Shown here in pieces: positions 25,479 to 35,042 of a stretch of DNA of 59,501 bases (position 1 is its first letter; the number at the start of each line of letters is the position of its first letter). The stretch comes from Clostridia bacterium (GTDB lineage Bacteria; Bacillota; Clostridia; UMGS1810), in NCBI GenBank assembly GCA_017621495.1, contig JAGATB010000028.1:1-59501 (forward strand). Reading direction: 5' to 3'. The notes beneath the pieces were generated by a model that saw nothing but the letters and a program-made list of their open reading frames with translations, made no database searches and was not told the DNA's origin. The position numbers were made by a program, and so were the translations under genes.

Positions 25479-25564
25479 TATATCCTCCTCTCTCCGTAGG
25501 CGTTCTTGCAAAGCACTATAGACCCAATCGAAAAGGTCATTTACAGAGGACCGCCCGTATACAA
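25479..25564 (-). ncRNA. Possible L19 leader in the rplS 5' UTR
   Basis: The transcript from the promoter at 25571 would have a leader of about 86 nt, containing TTGCAAGAACGCCTACGGAG just before the ribosome site. Firmicutes rplS genes often carry an autoregulatory L19 leader at this position. I base the call on position, length and this GC-rich segment; a covariance model search is needed for proof. Confidence 0.4.
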
Positions 25565-25570
25565 TTAAAT

Positions 25571-25599
25571 ATTTTAACACAACTTGCCATAAAATGCAA
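25571..25599 (-). promoter_or_regulatory. Promoter of rplS
   Basis: On the minus strand TTGCAT (25594–25599) and TAAAAT (25571–25576) are 17 nt apart. Confidence 0.65.
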
Positions 25600-25648
25600 G
25601 CATTTTTTTACATTTTTTTAAATTTTTATGTTAATTCGCAGATGATGA

Positions 25649-26350
25649 TTAAAAGTGAGGCTTTTGGTTGTATTTTTCAAGCATATCCGGTCTTTTGGCG
25701 GCGGTTTCTGCAAGGGATTTCTCCATACGCCACTTAGATATCATAGCATGATTGCCACTAAGCAATACCGGAGGAACCTCCACCCCATGAAATACAGGCG
25801 GGCGTGTATACTGCGGATACTCCAAAAGTCCGCTGTAGTGAGATTCATCGGTGAAGCTGTCCTCATTGGAGAGCACACCCTCTATCATACGGCTTACGCA
25901 GTCAATAACAGCCATTGCAGGGATTTCACCACCGGTAAGCACATAGTCACCTATGGATATCTCTTCATCTACTATCTCGTCAATTATACGCTGGTCTACA
26001 CCCTCATAATGACCGCAGAGTATGACGAGGTTATCCATACTGCTTAGCTCCACCGCCTTTGCCTGATTAAAGACTCTGCCCTTGGGAGACATATATATAA
26101 CATAGGGCTTGGTATCAAGCCTTTGGCATATGCTCTCATAGGCGAGATAAATGGGCTCTGCCTGCATTACCATACCTCTGCCTCCGCCGTAGGGATAGTC
26201 ATCTACACGATTGTGTTTATTGGTAGCGAAGTCACGGATATTTATAACATCAAATTCAATTATATTATTTTTTTCTGCCCTGCCGAGCATGCTGTCGTGC
26301 AGGACTCCGCCGAACATTTCGGGGAAAAGTGTAAGTATATGAAATTTCAT
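25649..26350 (-). CDS. trmD: tRNA (guanine-N1)-methyltransferase
   Basis: It methylates G37 of tRNAs that read CNN codons, preventing frameshifting. The 233-residue protein has the SPOUT trefoil-knot motifs LCGHYEGVDQRI and SIGDYVLTGGE, and an N-terminal MKFHILTLFPEMFGG. The ATG at 26350 matches the family start. The frame is open for 19 codons further, but this part is an inserted palindromic repeat (26357–26405), not protein. It lies directly after rimM in the rpsP-rimM-trmD operon. Confidence 0.97.
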   Translation of the reverse strand: MKFHILTLFPEMFGGVLHDSMLGRAEKNNIIEFDVINIRDFATNKHNRVDDYPYGGGRGMVMQAEPIYLAYESICQRLDTKPYVIYMSPKGRVFNQAKAVELSSMDNLVILCGHYEGVDQRIIDEIVDEEISIGDYVLTGGEIPAMAVIDCVSRMIEGVLSNEDSFTDESHYSGLLEYPQYTRPPVFHGVEVPPVLLSGNHAMISKWRMEKSLAETAAKRPDMLEKYNQKPHF

Positions 26351-26356
26351 GACCTG

Positions 26357-26405
26357 AATCCCTCCACCAAACTTCGTTTGGTTCCCTCCCTTTAACAAAG
26401 GAGGC
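26357..26405. repeat. Palindromic intergenic repeat between rimM and trmD
   Basis: Two adjacent hairpins, CCAAAC-TTC-GTTTGG (26367–26381) and one centred on CCTTT-AAC-AAAGG (about 26386–26404), are flanked by CCCTCC blocks. The TTC/GAA triloop resembles the modules of the arrays at 13579 and 17863. It occupies almost the entire rimM–trmD gap. Confidence 0.65.
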
Positions 26406-26406
26406 A

Positions 26407-26904
26407 TTAGTTTAGTAGTCCTCTTGGCATAGTTATGTGAATGTAGCCCTCTTTGACATTTATCTCGTTTATTACATCTTTAATAGCGGGTATAAGTATA
26501 GTTCTGTGGTCCTTTGTCCTTACTGCATACACGTCATTGCTGCCTGTGGTAATGACATCTTCTACACTGCCGTACTCTATGGCATCATCTTTGACCGTAA
26601 GTCCTACGATATCGACCACTAAGTAAGTGTCCTCCGGAAGCTCATCAAAAAGCTCTCTGGGAGCATAGAGAACCTTGTTTCTCATTCTCTCGGCAGCATC
26701 CATATCGTCCACACCTTCAAGCTTCAGAAGAACGCAGTTTTTCTGATATCTGACACCTTTTACCTTGTAATGCTTTTTATCATCTGTGTACAAGACATCA
26801 AATGCTTCAAATACTTCGGGTGCGTCTGTCCATGGGTTGACCTTAACCTCTCCGCGAAGTCCGTGAGTGTTTACTATCTGCCCTACATCTATGAATTTGT
26901 CCAT
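26407..26904 (-). CDS. rimM: Ribosome maturation factor RimM
   Basis: A 165-residue assembly factor for the 30S head. It starts VGQIVNTHGLRGEVKVNP (residues 6–23), the family hallmark, with an N-terminal barrel and a C-terminal PRC-barrel (VDIVGLTVKD, VYAVRTKDHRTILIPAIKDVI). GGAGGG is 7 nt before the ATG at 26904, which is preferred over an in-frame start 11 codons earlier. Confidence 0.95.
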   Translation of the reverse strand: MDKFIDVGQIVNTHGLRGEVKVNPWTDAPEVFEAFDVLYTDDKKHYKVKGVRYQKNCVLLKLEGVDDMDAAERMRNKVLYAPRELFDELPEDTYLVVDIVGLTVKDDAIEYGSVEDVITTGSNDVYAVRTKDHRTILIPAIKDVINEINVKEGYIHITMPRGLLN

Positions 26905-26959
26905 AATAAATCCCTCCGTACAAAAATATGAGGCCAAAAGAGCCCCATATTAAAGTGAA

Positions 26960-27190
26960 TTATTGAACTATCTCTACAACAACACGTTTGTTTTCTCTGC
27001 CGGCTGCAGCCTTGATAACCGCACGGATGGATTTGGCAATCCTGCCCTGCTTACCAATAACCTTGCCCATGTCTGCTTCGTTGACACGAAGCTCGAGGAC
27101 GGTTGTCTGATCGCTGTCAATCTCTGTAACGCTGACATCCTCAGGGAAGTCAACAAGAGATTTTGCAATGTATTCTAATAACTCTTTCAT
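26960..27190 (-). CDS. khpA: KH-domain RNA-binding protein KhpA (YlqC)
   Basis: A 76-residue protein that is essentially one KH domain, with the GxxG-type loop GKVIGKQGRIAKSIR (residues 43–57). KhpA works with KhpB as an RNA chaperone, affecting cell size and division in Firmicutes. GGGAGG precedes the ATG. It lies between rpsP and rimM, the usual position. Confidence 0.95.
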   Translation of the reverse strand: MKELLEYIAKSLVDFPEDVSVTEIDSDQTTVLELRVNEADMGKVIGKQGRIAKSIRAVIKAAAGRENKRVVVEIVQ

Positions 27191-27210
27191 AAGCTTAAAC
27201 CTCCCGATGC

Positions 27211-27453
27211 TTATTTAATGATACCGCTGATCTTAAGCAATTCCTTAACAGTATCAGTAGGCTGAGCACCTGTAGCAAGCCACTTCGAAGCCTTTTCAGC
27301 GTCGATGTTGATTGTAGAAGGATCTGTCTTAGGATCAAATGTACCGATTTCTTCGATAAATCTACCGTTTCTGGGATATCTGGAATCAGCAACAACAACT
27401 CTGTAGAAAGGAGCCTTCTTTGCACCCATTCTCTTTAAACGAATTTTAACCAT
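27211..27453 (-). CDS. rpsP: Ribosomal protein S16
   Basis: An 80-residue 30S protein. It starts [20 protein letters not shown] and has [15 protein letters not shown] and [21 protein letters not shown] lies just before the ATG. It is between ffh and khpA. Confidence 0.98.
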   Translation of the reverse strand: MVKIRLKRMGAKKAPFYRVVVADSRYPRNGRFIEEIGTFDPKTDPSTINIDAEKASKWLATGAQPTDTVKELLKISGIIK

Positions 27454-27501
27454 TAAAATTCACCTCCAATAAGTAATTAATAAACAATTATTATTTAAAT
27501 G

Positions 27502-28842
27502 CTATCTTAAGAAATTACCGAAGCCGCCCATAGCGCGCTTCATTTTCTTTGGATTGCTAAATTGTTTCATAAGCTTCTGCATCTGTTCAAATGACTTCAA
27601 AAACTGATTAACGTCATGAACCTGTGTACCGCTGCCGTCTGCTATACGTTTCTTACGGCTTGAATTGATGATAGAGGGATTCGCTCTCTCCTTCTTGGTC
27701 ATAGATGTGATTATAGCTTCTATGCGGTCTATCTTTTTTTCATCAAAGGATGCTCCTGCCAATGCCTTTTTATTGACACCGGGCAGCATACCGATTATAT
27801 CTGTGAATGAACCCATCTTACGCATTTGCTTCATCTGCTCCAGATAATCATCCAGAGTGAAGGTCTGCTGACGGATTTTCTTTTCAAGCTCTATAGCCTG
27901 CTTTTCATCAAATGCCTGTTGAGCCTTGTCTATGAGACTGAGCACATCACCCATACCAAGAATTCTGGAAGCCATTCTGTCCGGATAGAACCAGTCCAAG
28001 TCGGTGAGCTTCTCACCTTGACCGGCAAGCTTTATGGGCTTGCCCGTAACTGCTCTTACAGACAATGCCGCACCGCCTCGGGTGTCGCCGTCCAGTTTGG
28101 TAAGCACTACACCGGTGATATCAAGCTTTTCGTTGAAGGCTTCGGCTACGTTCACCGCATCCTGACCTGTCATAGCATCTATGGTAAGAAGAATTTCCGA
28201 CGGTTCTACGGTATTTTTTATGTTTAAAAGCTCATCCATGAGCTCTTCGTTTAAGTGAAGTCTGCCGGCGGTATCTATGATAACCACATCGTTGCCGTAA
28301 TGCTTGGCGTGTGATACGGCATCTGCAGCGATTTTAACTGCATCATTGCAGTCATCTATGGAAAATACCGGGATTTCAAGCTGCTCTCCCACTACTTTGA
28401 GCTGTTTTCTGGCAGCAGGTCTGTATACGTCGCAGGCTGCAAGGATAGGTCTCTTGCCCTGCTTTTTAAGTATACCGCCTATCTTGGCGCTGGTGGTGGT
28501 CTTACCGGCACCCTGCAGACCTACCATCATTATAACGGCAGGGCTCTTGGAGCCGAAATTAAGCTTTGATGCCTCGGTACCCATAAGAGCTGTGAGCTCT
28601 TCGTTAACTATCTTGATAACCTGCTGTGCAGGTGTGAGGCTCTCAAGCACATTGGAGCCGATAGCTTTGTCCGATACGGATTTGATGAAATCCTTAACTA
28701 CCTTGAAGTTAACGTCGGCTTCCAGCAATGCCAGCTTAACCTCACGCATAGCCACTTTAAGGTCGGCTTCGGATATTTTACCCTTGCCTTTTAACTTTTT
28801 GAATGCGTTTTGAAGTTTCTCTGATAAGTTCTCAAATGCCAA
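27502..28842 (-). CDS. ffh: Signal recognition particle protein Ffh
   Basis: This GTPase binds signal peptides with its M domain and pairs with FtsY at the membrane. The 446-residue protein has an N domain, the G domain with GLQGAGKTTTSAK and DTAGRL, the DxxGQ-like segment GQGEKLTDLDWFYPDRMASRILGMGDV, and a Met-rich M domain with the RNA-binding region (about 370–400). The start is TTG at 28842, with an ideal AAAGGAGG 8 nt upstream. It is the second gene of the ylxM operon. The SRP RNA gene is not seen here. Confidence 0.97.
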   Translation of the reverse strand: MAFENLSEKLQNAFKKLKGKGKISEADLKVAMREVKLALLEADVNFKVVKDFIKSVSDKAIGSNVLESLTPAQQVIKIVNEELTALMGTEASKLNFGSKSPAVIMMVGLQGAGKTTTSAKIGGILKKQGKRPILAACDVYRPAARKQLKVVGEQLEIPVFSIDDCNDAVKIAADAVSHAKHYGNDVVIIDTAGRLHLNEELMDELLNIKNTVEPSEILLTIDAMTGQDAVNVAEAFNEKLDITGVVLTKLDGDTRGGAALSVRAVTGKPIKLAGQGEKLTDLDWFYPDRMASRILGMGDVLSLIDKAQQAFDEKQAIELEKKIRQQTFTLDDYLEQMKQMRKMGSFTDIIGMLPGVNKKALAGASFDEKKIDRIEAIITSMTKKERANPSIINSSRKKRIADGSGTQVHDVNQFLKSFEQMQKLMKQFSNPKKMKRAMGGFGNFLR

Positions 28843-28863
28843 AGGTAAAACCTCCTTTATAAA

Positions 28864-29202
28864 TCATGCTTCGTTCCTGATGATATCAAGCAAACGTGAT
28901 ATCTCGCCGTAAAGCTTTGCATCAATTACCGTACCCTCTTTTAACATAGAGTCGATTTGGTCTGCTGCACGGGTAATACCGGAAAAACGTTCCAGAAGTC
29001 CCAGTCGCTCTTCATAAGACTTAAGCTCTAAACCGCCGCGGCGGATTTTATCATGAACACCTTGTCTGGTAATGCCGCAGTTTTCGGCGATTTCCGAGAG
29101 TGATAAATCCTCCTGATAATACTCCTCCATCATAGAAAGCTGCTTCTCATTTAAGAGATTGCCGTAAAAATCAAGAAGAAGCGATATACTCATGTCCTTC
29201 AT
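28864..29202 (-). CDS. ylxM: YlxM (UPF0122) family protein
   Basis: A 112-residue sigma-factor-like helix-turn-helix protein. EDLSLSEIAENCGITRQGVHDKIRRG (about 33–58) is the HTH. YlxM stimulates or modulates SRP GTPases in some Firmicutes and always precedes ffh. The ATG at 29202 has a modest GAGAG site; a GTG seven codons upstream and an ATG three codons downstream are alternatives. A very strong promoter lies 55–85 nt upstream. Confidence 0.93.
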   Translation of the reverse strand: MKDMSISLLLDFYGNLLNEKQLSMMEEYYQEDLSLSEIAENCGITRQGVHDKIRRGGLELKSYEERLGLLERFSGITRAADQIDSMLKEGTVIDAKLYGEISRLLDIIRNEA

Positions 29203-29257
29203 CAAAATCACTCTCACTTTCACACGGTGTCAAGTAATTTACTTTACAACCTAATAT

Positions 29258-29286
29258 ATTATAATATATGTGTATAGGTTTGTCAA
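29258..29286 (-). promoter_or_regulatory. Strong sigma-A promoter of the ylxM-ffh-rpsP-khpA-rimM-trmD operon
   Basis: On the minus strand consensus TTGACA (29281–29286) and TATAAT (29258–29263) are exactly 17 nt apart. This is the best sigma-A match in the window and fits high expression of ribosomal and SRP genes. Confidence 0.9.
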
Positions 29287-29305
29287 GTGTTTTTTTGAAA
29301 ATTTG

Positions 29306-29344
29306 CAAAAAAATTACTCGCAAAGCTACCGGATGCTTTGCGAG
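29306..29344 (-). terminator. Terminator of the smc-ftsY operon
   Basis: CTCGCAAAGC (29317–29326) pairs perfectly with GCTTTGCGAG (29335–29344), and the minus strand continues TAATTTTTTTGC. Confidence 0.88.
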
Positions 29345-29354
29345 CAGTGAAATT

Positions 29355-30419
29355 TTATTCACCTATCATTGCATTTGCAAAATCAAGTGCATTGAATTCC
29401 TGCAGGTCATCCATGCCCTCTCCTACACCTACGAGCTTTACCGGTATGGAGTGCTCATGAGCTATAGCAAGGACTATGCCGCCCTTGGCACTGCCATCAA
29501 GCTTGGTGAGGATTATGCCTGTGATTGAGGCACTCTCGGAGAATACCTCGGCTTGATTCACAGCGTTCTGACCTGTAGTAGCATCCAGCACAAGGAGAGT
29601 TTCTCTTGAACAGCCGGGAAGCTCACGTTCTATAATTCTGGATATCTTGGCAAGCTCATCCATGAGGTTTTTCTTGTTGTGGAGTCTGCCGGCGGTATCG
29701 ATAATCATAACATCGCTCTTTCTGGATTTGGCGGCGGCTATGGTATCAAACACAACCGACGCAGGATCCGAGCCCTCTTCATGCTTTACTATGTCGGCGC
29801 CTACTCTGTCTGCCCATATCTGAAGCTGGTCTATGGCTGCCGCACGGAAGGTATCCGCAGCACCGAGGAGCACCTTCTTGCCTTCGGATATATACTTAGC
29901 TGCCATCTTACCGATTGAAGTGGTCTTGCCCACACCGTTTACGCCGATAACCATTATTACAGCCGGGGTGGTTTCAAGCTTCAGGGTATTGTCATTTTCG
30001 CTTAAAATTTCTGCCACTATTTCGGCAATTTCACCTTTGACTTCTTCTGACTCGGTAAGGTGCTTTTCTTTGACCTTTTTTCTGAGTTCGTCTATGATAT
30101 ATGTGGAGGTCTCCACGCCTACATCCGCCATGATAAGGGCTTCCTCAAGCTCCTCATATAAATCTTCATCTATCTTTTTAAAAACCTTGAGGACACTGTC
30201 CACCTTTTCATTCAAGGCATCACGAGTCTTGCCCAGACCTGCCTTAAGCTTGGCAAAAAATCCGCCGTTTGCTTCTGCAGGTGCTTCGGCACTCTCCGGC
30301 ATGATATCTGCACTTTCTGCAGGTTCCTGCTCTGTTTCCGGGGTTTCGACCGTTTCGGGATTTTGTATTATGGTTTCCTCTGTATCGTTTTCTTTGTTCT
30401 TTTTAAAAAAGTTAAACAT
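29355..30419 (-). CDS. ftsY: Signal recognition particle receptor FtsY
   Basis: A 354-residue SRP receptor GTPase. An acidic N-terminal A region (about 8–50) mediates membrane and translocon contact. It is followed by the N domain and the G domain with GVNGVGKTTSIGKMA, DTFRAAA, DTAGRLHNK and TKLDGSAKGG. The ATG overlaps the smc stop by 4 nt (ATGA), giving coupled translation of the smc-ftsY pair. Confidence 0.97.
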   Translation of the reverse strand: MFNFFKKNKENDTEETIIQNPETVETPETEQEPAESADIMPESAEAPAEANGGFFAKLKAGLGKTRDALNEKVDSVLKVFKKIDEDLYEELEEALIMADVGVETSTYIIDELRKKVKEKHLTESEEVKGEIAEIVAEILSENDNTLKLETTPAVIMVIGVNGVGKTTSIGKMAAKYISEGKKVLLGAADTFRAAAIDQLQIWADRVGADIVKHEEGSDPASVVFDTIAAAKSRKSDVMIIDTAGRLHNKKNLMDELAKISRIIERELPGCSRETLLVLDATTGQNAVNQAEVFSESASITGIILTKLDGSAKGGIVLAIAHEHSIPVKLVGVGEGMDDLQEFNALDFANAMIGE

Positions 30420-33400
30420 CAGTTGTAATCCTCCAAATCTTCAAATTTGAGCTTAAGAAGCTTTGATACGCCCTTCTCCTGCATGGTGATACCGTACATG
30501 ATATCTGCAGCCTCCATGGTACCCCTTCTGTGAGTTACCACTATGAACTGGGTTTTCTCGGAGTATTTGCGTATGTAGTCTGCAAAGCGGTATACGTTGT
30601 TATCGTCAAGAGCCGCCTCTACCTCGTCCAGTATACAGAATGGTGTGGGGCGAACTTCAAGCACCGAAAACAGCAGTGCAATTGCGGAGAGTGCCTTTTC
30701 GCCGCCGGAAAGCACCATCATGTTCTGAAGCTTCTTGCCCGGGGGCTGTACCTCTATTTCTATACCGCTCTCAAGCACGTTGTCCGGGTCGGTCAGGGTA
30801 AGCCTGCCTGCGCCACCGCCGAACAGCTCATGGAACACACTGTTGAAACGTGTCTGTATGATATTAAAGCTCTCCACAAACTTCTGCGTCATCACAGTCT
30901 GCATCTCTTTTATTATATCCTCAAGCTTGATTTTGGTTTCATCGAGGTCTGCCTTCTGCTCGGTAAGGAAATCAAATTTTTCCTTAACCTCTTTGTACTC
31001 CTCTATGGCATCTATATTGATATGTCCCAGCTGCTTAATCTGACTTCTTAATGAAGACGCCTCCTTCTGGGATTGGTTCATATCAAAATCAGCTTTTTTG
31101 TATTCAAGGGCTGTGTTGTATGTAAGCTCATATTCATCCCAAAGCTTATTGATTACAGCCTCCACATCGGACTCAATCTTGGCATTTTTCGCCTCCAGAC
31201 GTGCTGTCTCCTGCTGTAGGAGATAGATTGTCTCATTCTGGTCTTTAAGTGAATTCTGAATTGATTTAAGCTTTGCGGTGTCGCTTTCATAGCCTTTTTG
31301 CGTCTCGAGAATTTTATTTGCAATTTCCGTCATTATCTCACAATTAGTAGCAATATTGCTCTCATGAGCGGCTATATCGGATTTGAGCTTTTCATTTATC
31401 TGTCCGATGTTTGATATATCATTTTGCTTTGCGGCAAGCTCCATGGCAAGAGAATTTTTGTTTGCACTTAAGGAATATATGCTCGCATGAGCCGCCTCTA
31501 TATCCTTGTCTATGGTATTGAAGCTGATTCTGTCGGTGAGGACACTCTCCTGGAAGCTGTCTCTCTCCGAGACAATCTCCTCTGCCATAAGAGTAAATTC
31601 ATCTGCAGCGGCACGGGATTGTCTTATTTTTTCTTCGTTTTCCAGTATTTTGGCATTAAAGCTGTCGGCCTGCTTTTCAACATCGGCAATGCTCTTTAAA
31701 ATATCTCCGTTTTCATTGGTTATTACAGATATAGAGCGAGTCAGCTCGTCGATAATACGTTTTATATTTCTGTACTCCGATTCAAGCCGAACTGCTTCGT
31801 GCTCGCAGGAGTTGATTTCATCTTCAAGGGCAGCTTTGGTATCTGCCATCTTGTTGATTGCTGCTTTAAGCTCTGCGATGCAGTCGTCATTATCGTCGAC
31901 TGTTTTCTGGAGGATTTTGGCTTCTTCTTTTAAACGTTCTATCTCTTTGGAACGTCCCAGAAGGCTTTGATTTTTATTAACACTTCCTCCGGTTATGGAG
32001 CCGCCTGCATTGATAAGCTGACCGTCGAGAGTTACTATCTTGAATTTATAGCCGTTTTTCTTAGCCATATTTACAGCATTGTCTATATTGTCTGCAATGA
32101 CACATCTGCCCAGCAAATTTTTGAAAATGCCGTCATACTCCGGGGCGTATTCCAAAAGGTCACACGCCACTCCTATAAATCCCTTATCCTTAACGGGAGG
32201 GTTTTTCATAGGATCGCCCTTTACTGATGTAATGGGCAAAAATGTGGCTCTGCCGCCCTTTGATTGGCTCAGTGAGGATATGCACTTCTTGGCGCAGTCT
32301 TCATCATCTACCACTATGTTTTGTATCATATTGCCCAGGGCTATTTCTATGGCGGTTACGTACTCATCTTTAACCGTAATAAGCTTGGAGATAAGTCCGT
32401 GTACACCCTTTATGTTTGAGGACAGCACGTTCTTTACTCCCTTGGAATAACCCTCAAGGCCTTTTTCCAAATCTTCAAGAAGGTTAATCCTGGAAAGCTT
32501 GGAGTTAAGCTCTGTAACCTTTTTGTTTTGGATTTCCTTGGATTTTTCCAATTCTTCTCTGGAGGCAAAGTACTCCTTCTTAAGCTCTTCCATCTTAGCA
32601 AAGGCATTGGACTTGGAGGTTTTATTCTCCTTGATTTTATCCTCAACCTCACCGAGCTTTACTGTGTTTGACTCCTTTGACTCGGATTTCTGCTTCAGCT
32701 CATCCTGGAGGGCTGCCTTTCTCTCGTCAAAGTTCTTTATAAGCACATTAAATCCCGAGAGACGCGCCTTAAACGCAGATATTTCACCCAGCAGAGCCAC
32801 AATATCACTTTTGTGTTTCTCTGCCTCGGCGTTTTTCTCATTAATCTTTTCATCGTATTCAGAGAGCTTCTTATCGCACTTGGTGAGCTTCTCCTCCAAT
32901 ACGAGCTTACGTGCTTCCTTGTCTTTGATATCGGCTTCGTTATTCTTAATGCTGATATCGGTAAGAGAAATCTTTTCTTCTATAATTTTGGCATCCGACT
33001 GCCATCTTAATACATTCTCGGAATTGTTTTTAATATCGTTTTTGAGTATTTCAATCTTACCCTTGATGGTTTCATTTTCTTTCTCAAGAGCAAATGACTG
33101 TTCTTTCAATGTGTTGATTTCTTCGTTTACTTCGCTGAGCTGGTCGGTCTTGGCACTAATTTGCTCACTTATAAGGTCAAGACGAAGCTTTTCGTTATTG
33201 AGCTGTTCATATGTATCCTTGAATTTCTGTTTGCCTTCTTCCAAATTTTGTTTCTGCTTGTCTATGTTGCGAATGGCAATATTGATATCCAACCCCTTTA
33301 AAACTTCTCTTAAATCAAGATACCGGCGCGCTTTTTCTGATTGAATACGAAGCGGCTCCACACGTTCTTCGAGATTAACAAGGATATCTTTAATTCGCAC

Positions 33401-33964
33401 AAGGTTTTCTTCGGTCTGTAAAAGTTTCTTCTCCGATTCATTCTTGCGGTATTTGTACTTGGTAATACCCGAAGCTTCTTCAAAAATATGTCTTCTCTCC
33501 TCAGCCTTTGAGGAAAGTATCTGGTCAATCTTGCCCTGACCTATAACTGAATAACCCTCCCTGCCAAGGCCTGTATCCATAAACATTTCATGGATATCCT
33601 TAAGCCTGCAGGGGGTATTGTTTATGTAATAATCACTCTCACCGCTTCTGCTGACACGTCTGGTTACCTTGAGTTCATCCTGGTCTATATTAAATATCTC
33701 ATCCGAGTTATCCAATGTAATGGTAACCTGCGCAAAACCAAGCTGGCTTCTCTTCTGGGTACCTGCAAAGATGATATCCTCCATCTTGCCGCCTCGAAGG
33801 CTCTTGGCACTCTGCTCACCGAGTACCCAGCGTATGGCGTCGGAGACATTGCTCTTACCGCTTCCGTTGGGGCCTACTATGGCAGTGATACCCTGACCAA
33901 ACTCCAAATCAATTTTATCTGCGAAGGATTTAAATCCTTGCATTTTAATGCTTTTTAAATACAC
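30419..33964 (-). CDS. smc: Chromosome partition protein Smc
   Basis: A 1181-residue condensin ATPase of normal length. The N-terminal Walker A is GPNGSGKSN (31–39). Two long coiled coils (about 170–500 and 680–1010) flank the hinge (about 505–680; GVHGLISKLITV…GGSVNKNQSLLGR). The C-terminal signature is LSGGEKALSAIALLF with Walker B FCILDEVEAALDD. The start is GTG at 33964 with GAGGTG 7 nt upstream. Many Firmicutes have rnc upstream; here a radical SAM gene occupies that place. Confidence 0.97.
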   Translation of the reverse strand: MYLKSIKMQGFKSFADKIDLEFGQGITAIVGPNGSGKSNVSDAIRWVLGEQSAKSLRGGKMEDIIFAGTQKRSQLGFAQVTITLDNSDEIFNIDQDELKVTRRVSRSGESDYYINNTPCRLKDIHEMFMDTGLGREGYSVIGQGKIDQILSSKAEERRHIFEEASGITKYKYRKNESEKKLLQTEENLVRIKDILVNLEERVEPLRIQSEKARRYLDLREVLKGLDINIAIRNIDKQKQNLEEGKQKFKDTYEQLNNEKLRLDLISEQISAKTDQLSEVNEEINTLKEQSFALEKENETIKGKIEILKNDIKNNSENVLRWQSDAKIIEEKISLTDISIKNNEADIKDKEARKLVLEEKLTKCDKKLSEYDEKINEKNAEAEKHKSDIVALLGEISAFKARLSGFNVLIKNFDERKAALQDELKQKSESKESNTVKLGEVEDKIKENKTSKSNAFAKMEELKKEYFASREELEKSKEIQNKKVTELNSKLSRINLLEDLEKGLEGYSKGVKNVLSSNIKGVHGLISKLITVKDEYVTAIEIALGNMIQNIVVDDEDCAKKCISSLSQSKGGRATFLPITSVKGDPMKNPPVKDKGFIGVACDLLEYAPEYDGIFKNLLGRCVIADNIDNAVNMAKKNGYKFKIVTLDGQLINAGGSITGGSVNKNQSLLGRSKEIERLKEEAKILQKTVDDNDDCIAELKAAINKMADTKAALEDEINSCEHEAVRLESEYRNIKRIIDELTRSISVITNENGDILKSIADVEKQADSFNAKILENEEKIRQSRAAADEFTLMAEEIVSERDSFQESVLTDRISFNTIDKDIEAAHASIYSLSANKNSLAMELAAKQNDISNIGQINEKLKSDIAAHESNIATNCEIMTEIANKILETQKGYESDTAKLKSIQNSLKDQNETIYLLQQETARLEAKNAKIESDVEAVINKLWDEYELTYNTALEYKKADFDMNQSQKEASSLRSQIKQLGHINIDAIEEYKEVKEKFDFLTEQKADLDETKIKLEDIIKEMQTVMTQKFVESFNIIQTRFNSVFHELFGGGAGRLTLTDPDNVLESGIEIEVQPPGKKLQNMMVLSGGEKALSAIALLFSVLEVRPTPFCILDEVEAALDDNNVYRFADYIRKYSEKTQFIVVTHRRGTMEAADIMYGITMQEKGVSKLLKLKFEDLEDYN

Positions 33965-34007
33965 AAAAACACCTCAAAATACGAATTTATACAACATTAT
34001 TATTGTA

Positions 34008-35027
34008 TCACACTTCGTAATAAATTTCAACAATTTTGTCACAAATTTTTAACTTATTATAATCAACGGACTTGTCTGCAATTACTTTTAAATTCAGATT
34101 GTATTTTTCCTTAAAATAAAGCTTATTGCATTTTTGATGGCCTATAACCTGAGAAACTCTGCCCGGATTGCAGATGATTTTAATTTCATTGCATTCAGTC
34201 TTAAGGTTATGCTCAATGAGCCTTCGGATAATCCTGCCCTCTGCCAGTTCTCTTACTGCAGGATGATAGGGACCCTTTACTGTGTTTTCATTGATATCAT
34301 CGGTTGTCTGAAGTCCTACCCTTATTATAGATATATTTTCACGTTCAAACATAGGTATGATTTCGCTAAGTGCTTCTACCGTCTCCTCGGTAGTAAGGGG
34401 AGTGTAAGTGCCCTGCTCATGCATGATGTATAAGTCTGTATCCGGTACCACCAGTGTAGGATAAAGTCTCACGCATGACGGCTTAAGGGAAATCAAATCC
34501 CGGGCGGTTTTAATCATTTTGTCATAGTTATCTCCGGGAAGTCCAAGCATCATCTGCAGTCCAAGCTCTATGTCATAGGACTTGATAAGCTCTGATGCCC
34601 TTACTACATCATCATAGCAGTGTCCCCTGCGGCTTAATGCTAACACCTCCGGGTCTGTGGACTGCACACCAAGCTCTATACAGCTCATACGGTATTTTTT
34701 CAAATTAGTCAATATACGCTCGTCTATGTAATCAGGTCTTGTGGAGCAACGCATGCCGGTTAGTGAGCCATCTGATATATAGGGATATGCCGCCTCCAAA
34801 AGCTCCGTCTGCTTATCAATATCTATTCCGGTAAAGCTGCCGCCGAAAAATGCCGCCTCGGCATAGTATTCACCTGATATGGTGGAGAGGTTTTCTTCAA
34901 TTATTCTCACCACATCATCTGCAGTGGTATCGGCAGTGTGACCGGTGATATGCCGCTGATTGCAAAACACGCAGTCATGCGGACACCCTTTATGGGGCAC
35001 GAAAATAGGTATGTGGTATGTTCTCAT
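34008..35027 (-). CDS. Elp3-like radical SAM protein
   Basis: A 339-residue radical SAM enzyme. The cluster motif is C15-x3-C19-x2-C22 (GCPHDCVFCNQ). FFGGSFTGI, then MRCSTRPDYI and ELGVQSTDPEVLALSRRGH match the Elp3/Elongator-like family, but the acetyltransferase domain of true Elp3 is missing. Such proteins often sit near smc and rnc in Clostridia; their substrate is unknown, though tRNA modification is a reasonable guess. GGAG precedes the ATG. It follows the clpX terminator and lies 44 bp upstream of smc, so they may be co-transcribed. Confidence 0.85.
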   Translation of the reverse strand: MRTYHIPIFVPHKGCPHDCVFCNQRHITGHTADTTADDVVRIIEENLSTISGEYYAEAAFFGGSFTGIDIDKQTELLEAAYPYISDGSLTGMRCSTRPDYIDERILTNLKKYRMSCIELGVQSTDPEVLALSRRGHCYDDVVRASELIKSYDIELGLQMMLGLPGDNYDKMIKTARDLISLKPSCVRLYPTLVVPDTDLYIMHEQGTYTPLTTEETVEALSEIIPMFERENISIIRVGLQTTDDINENTVKGPYHPAVRELAEGRIIRRLIEHNLKTECNEIKIICNPGRVSQVIGHQKCNKLYFKEKYNLNLKVIADKSVDYNKLKICDKIVEIYYEV

Positions 35028-35042
35028 ATTTATAACTCCGAA

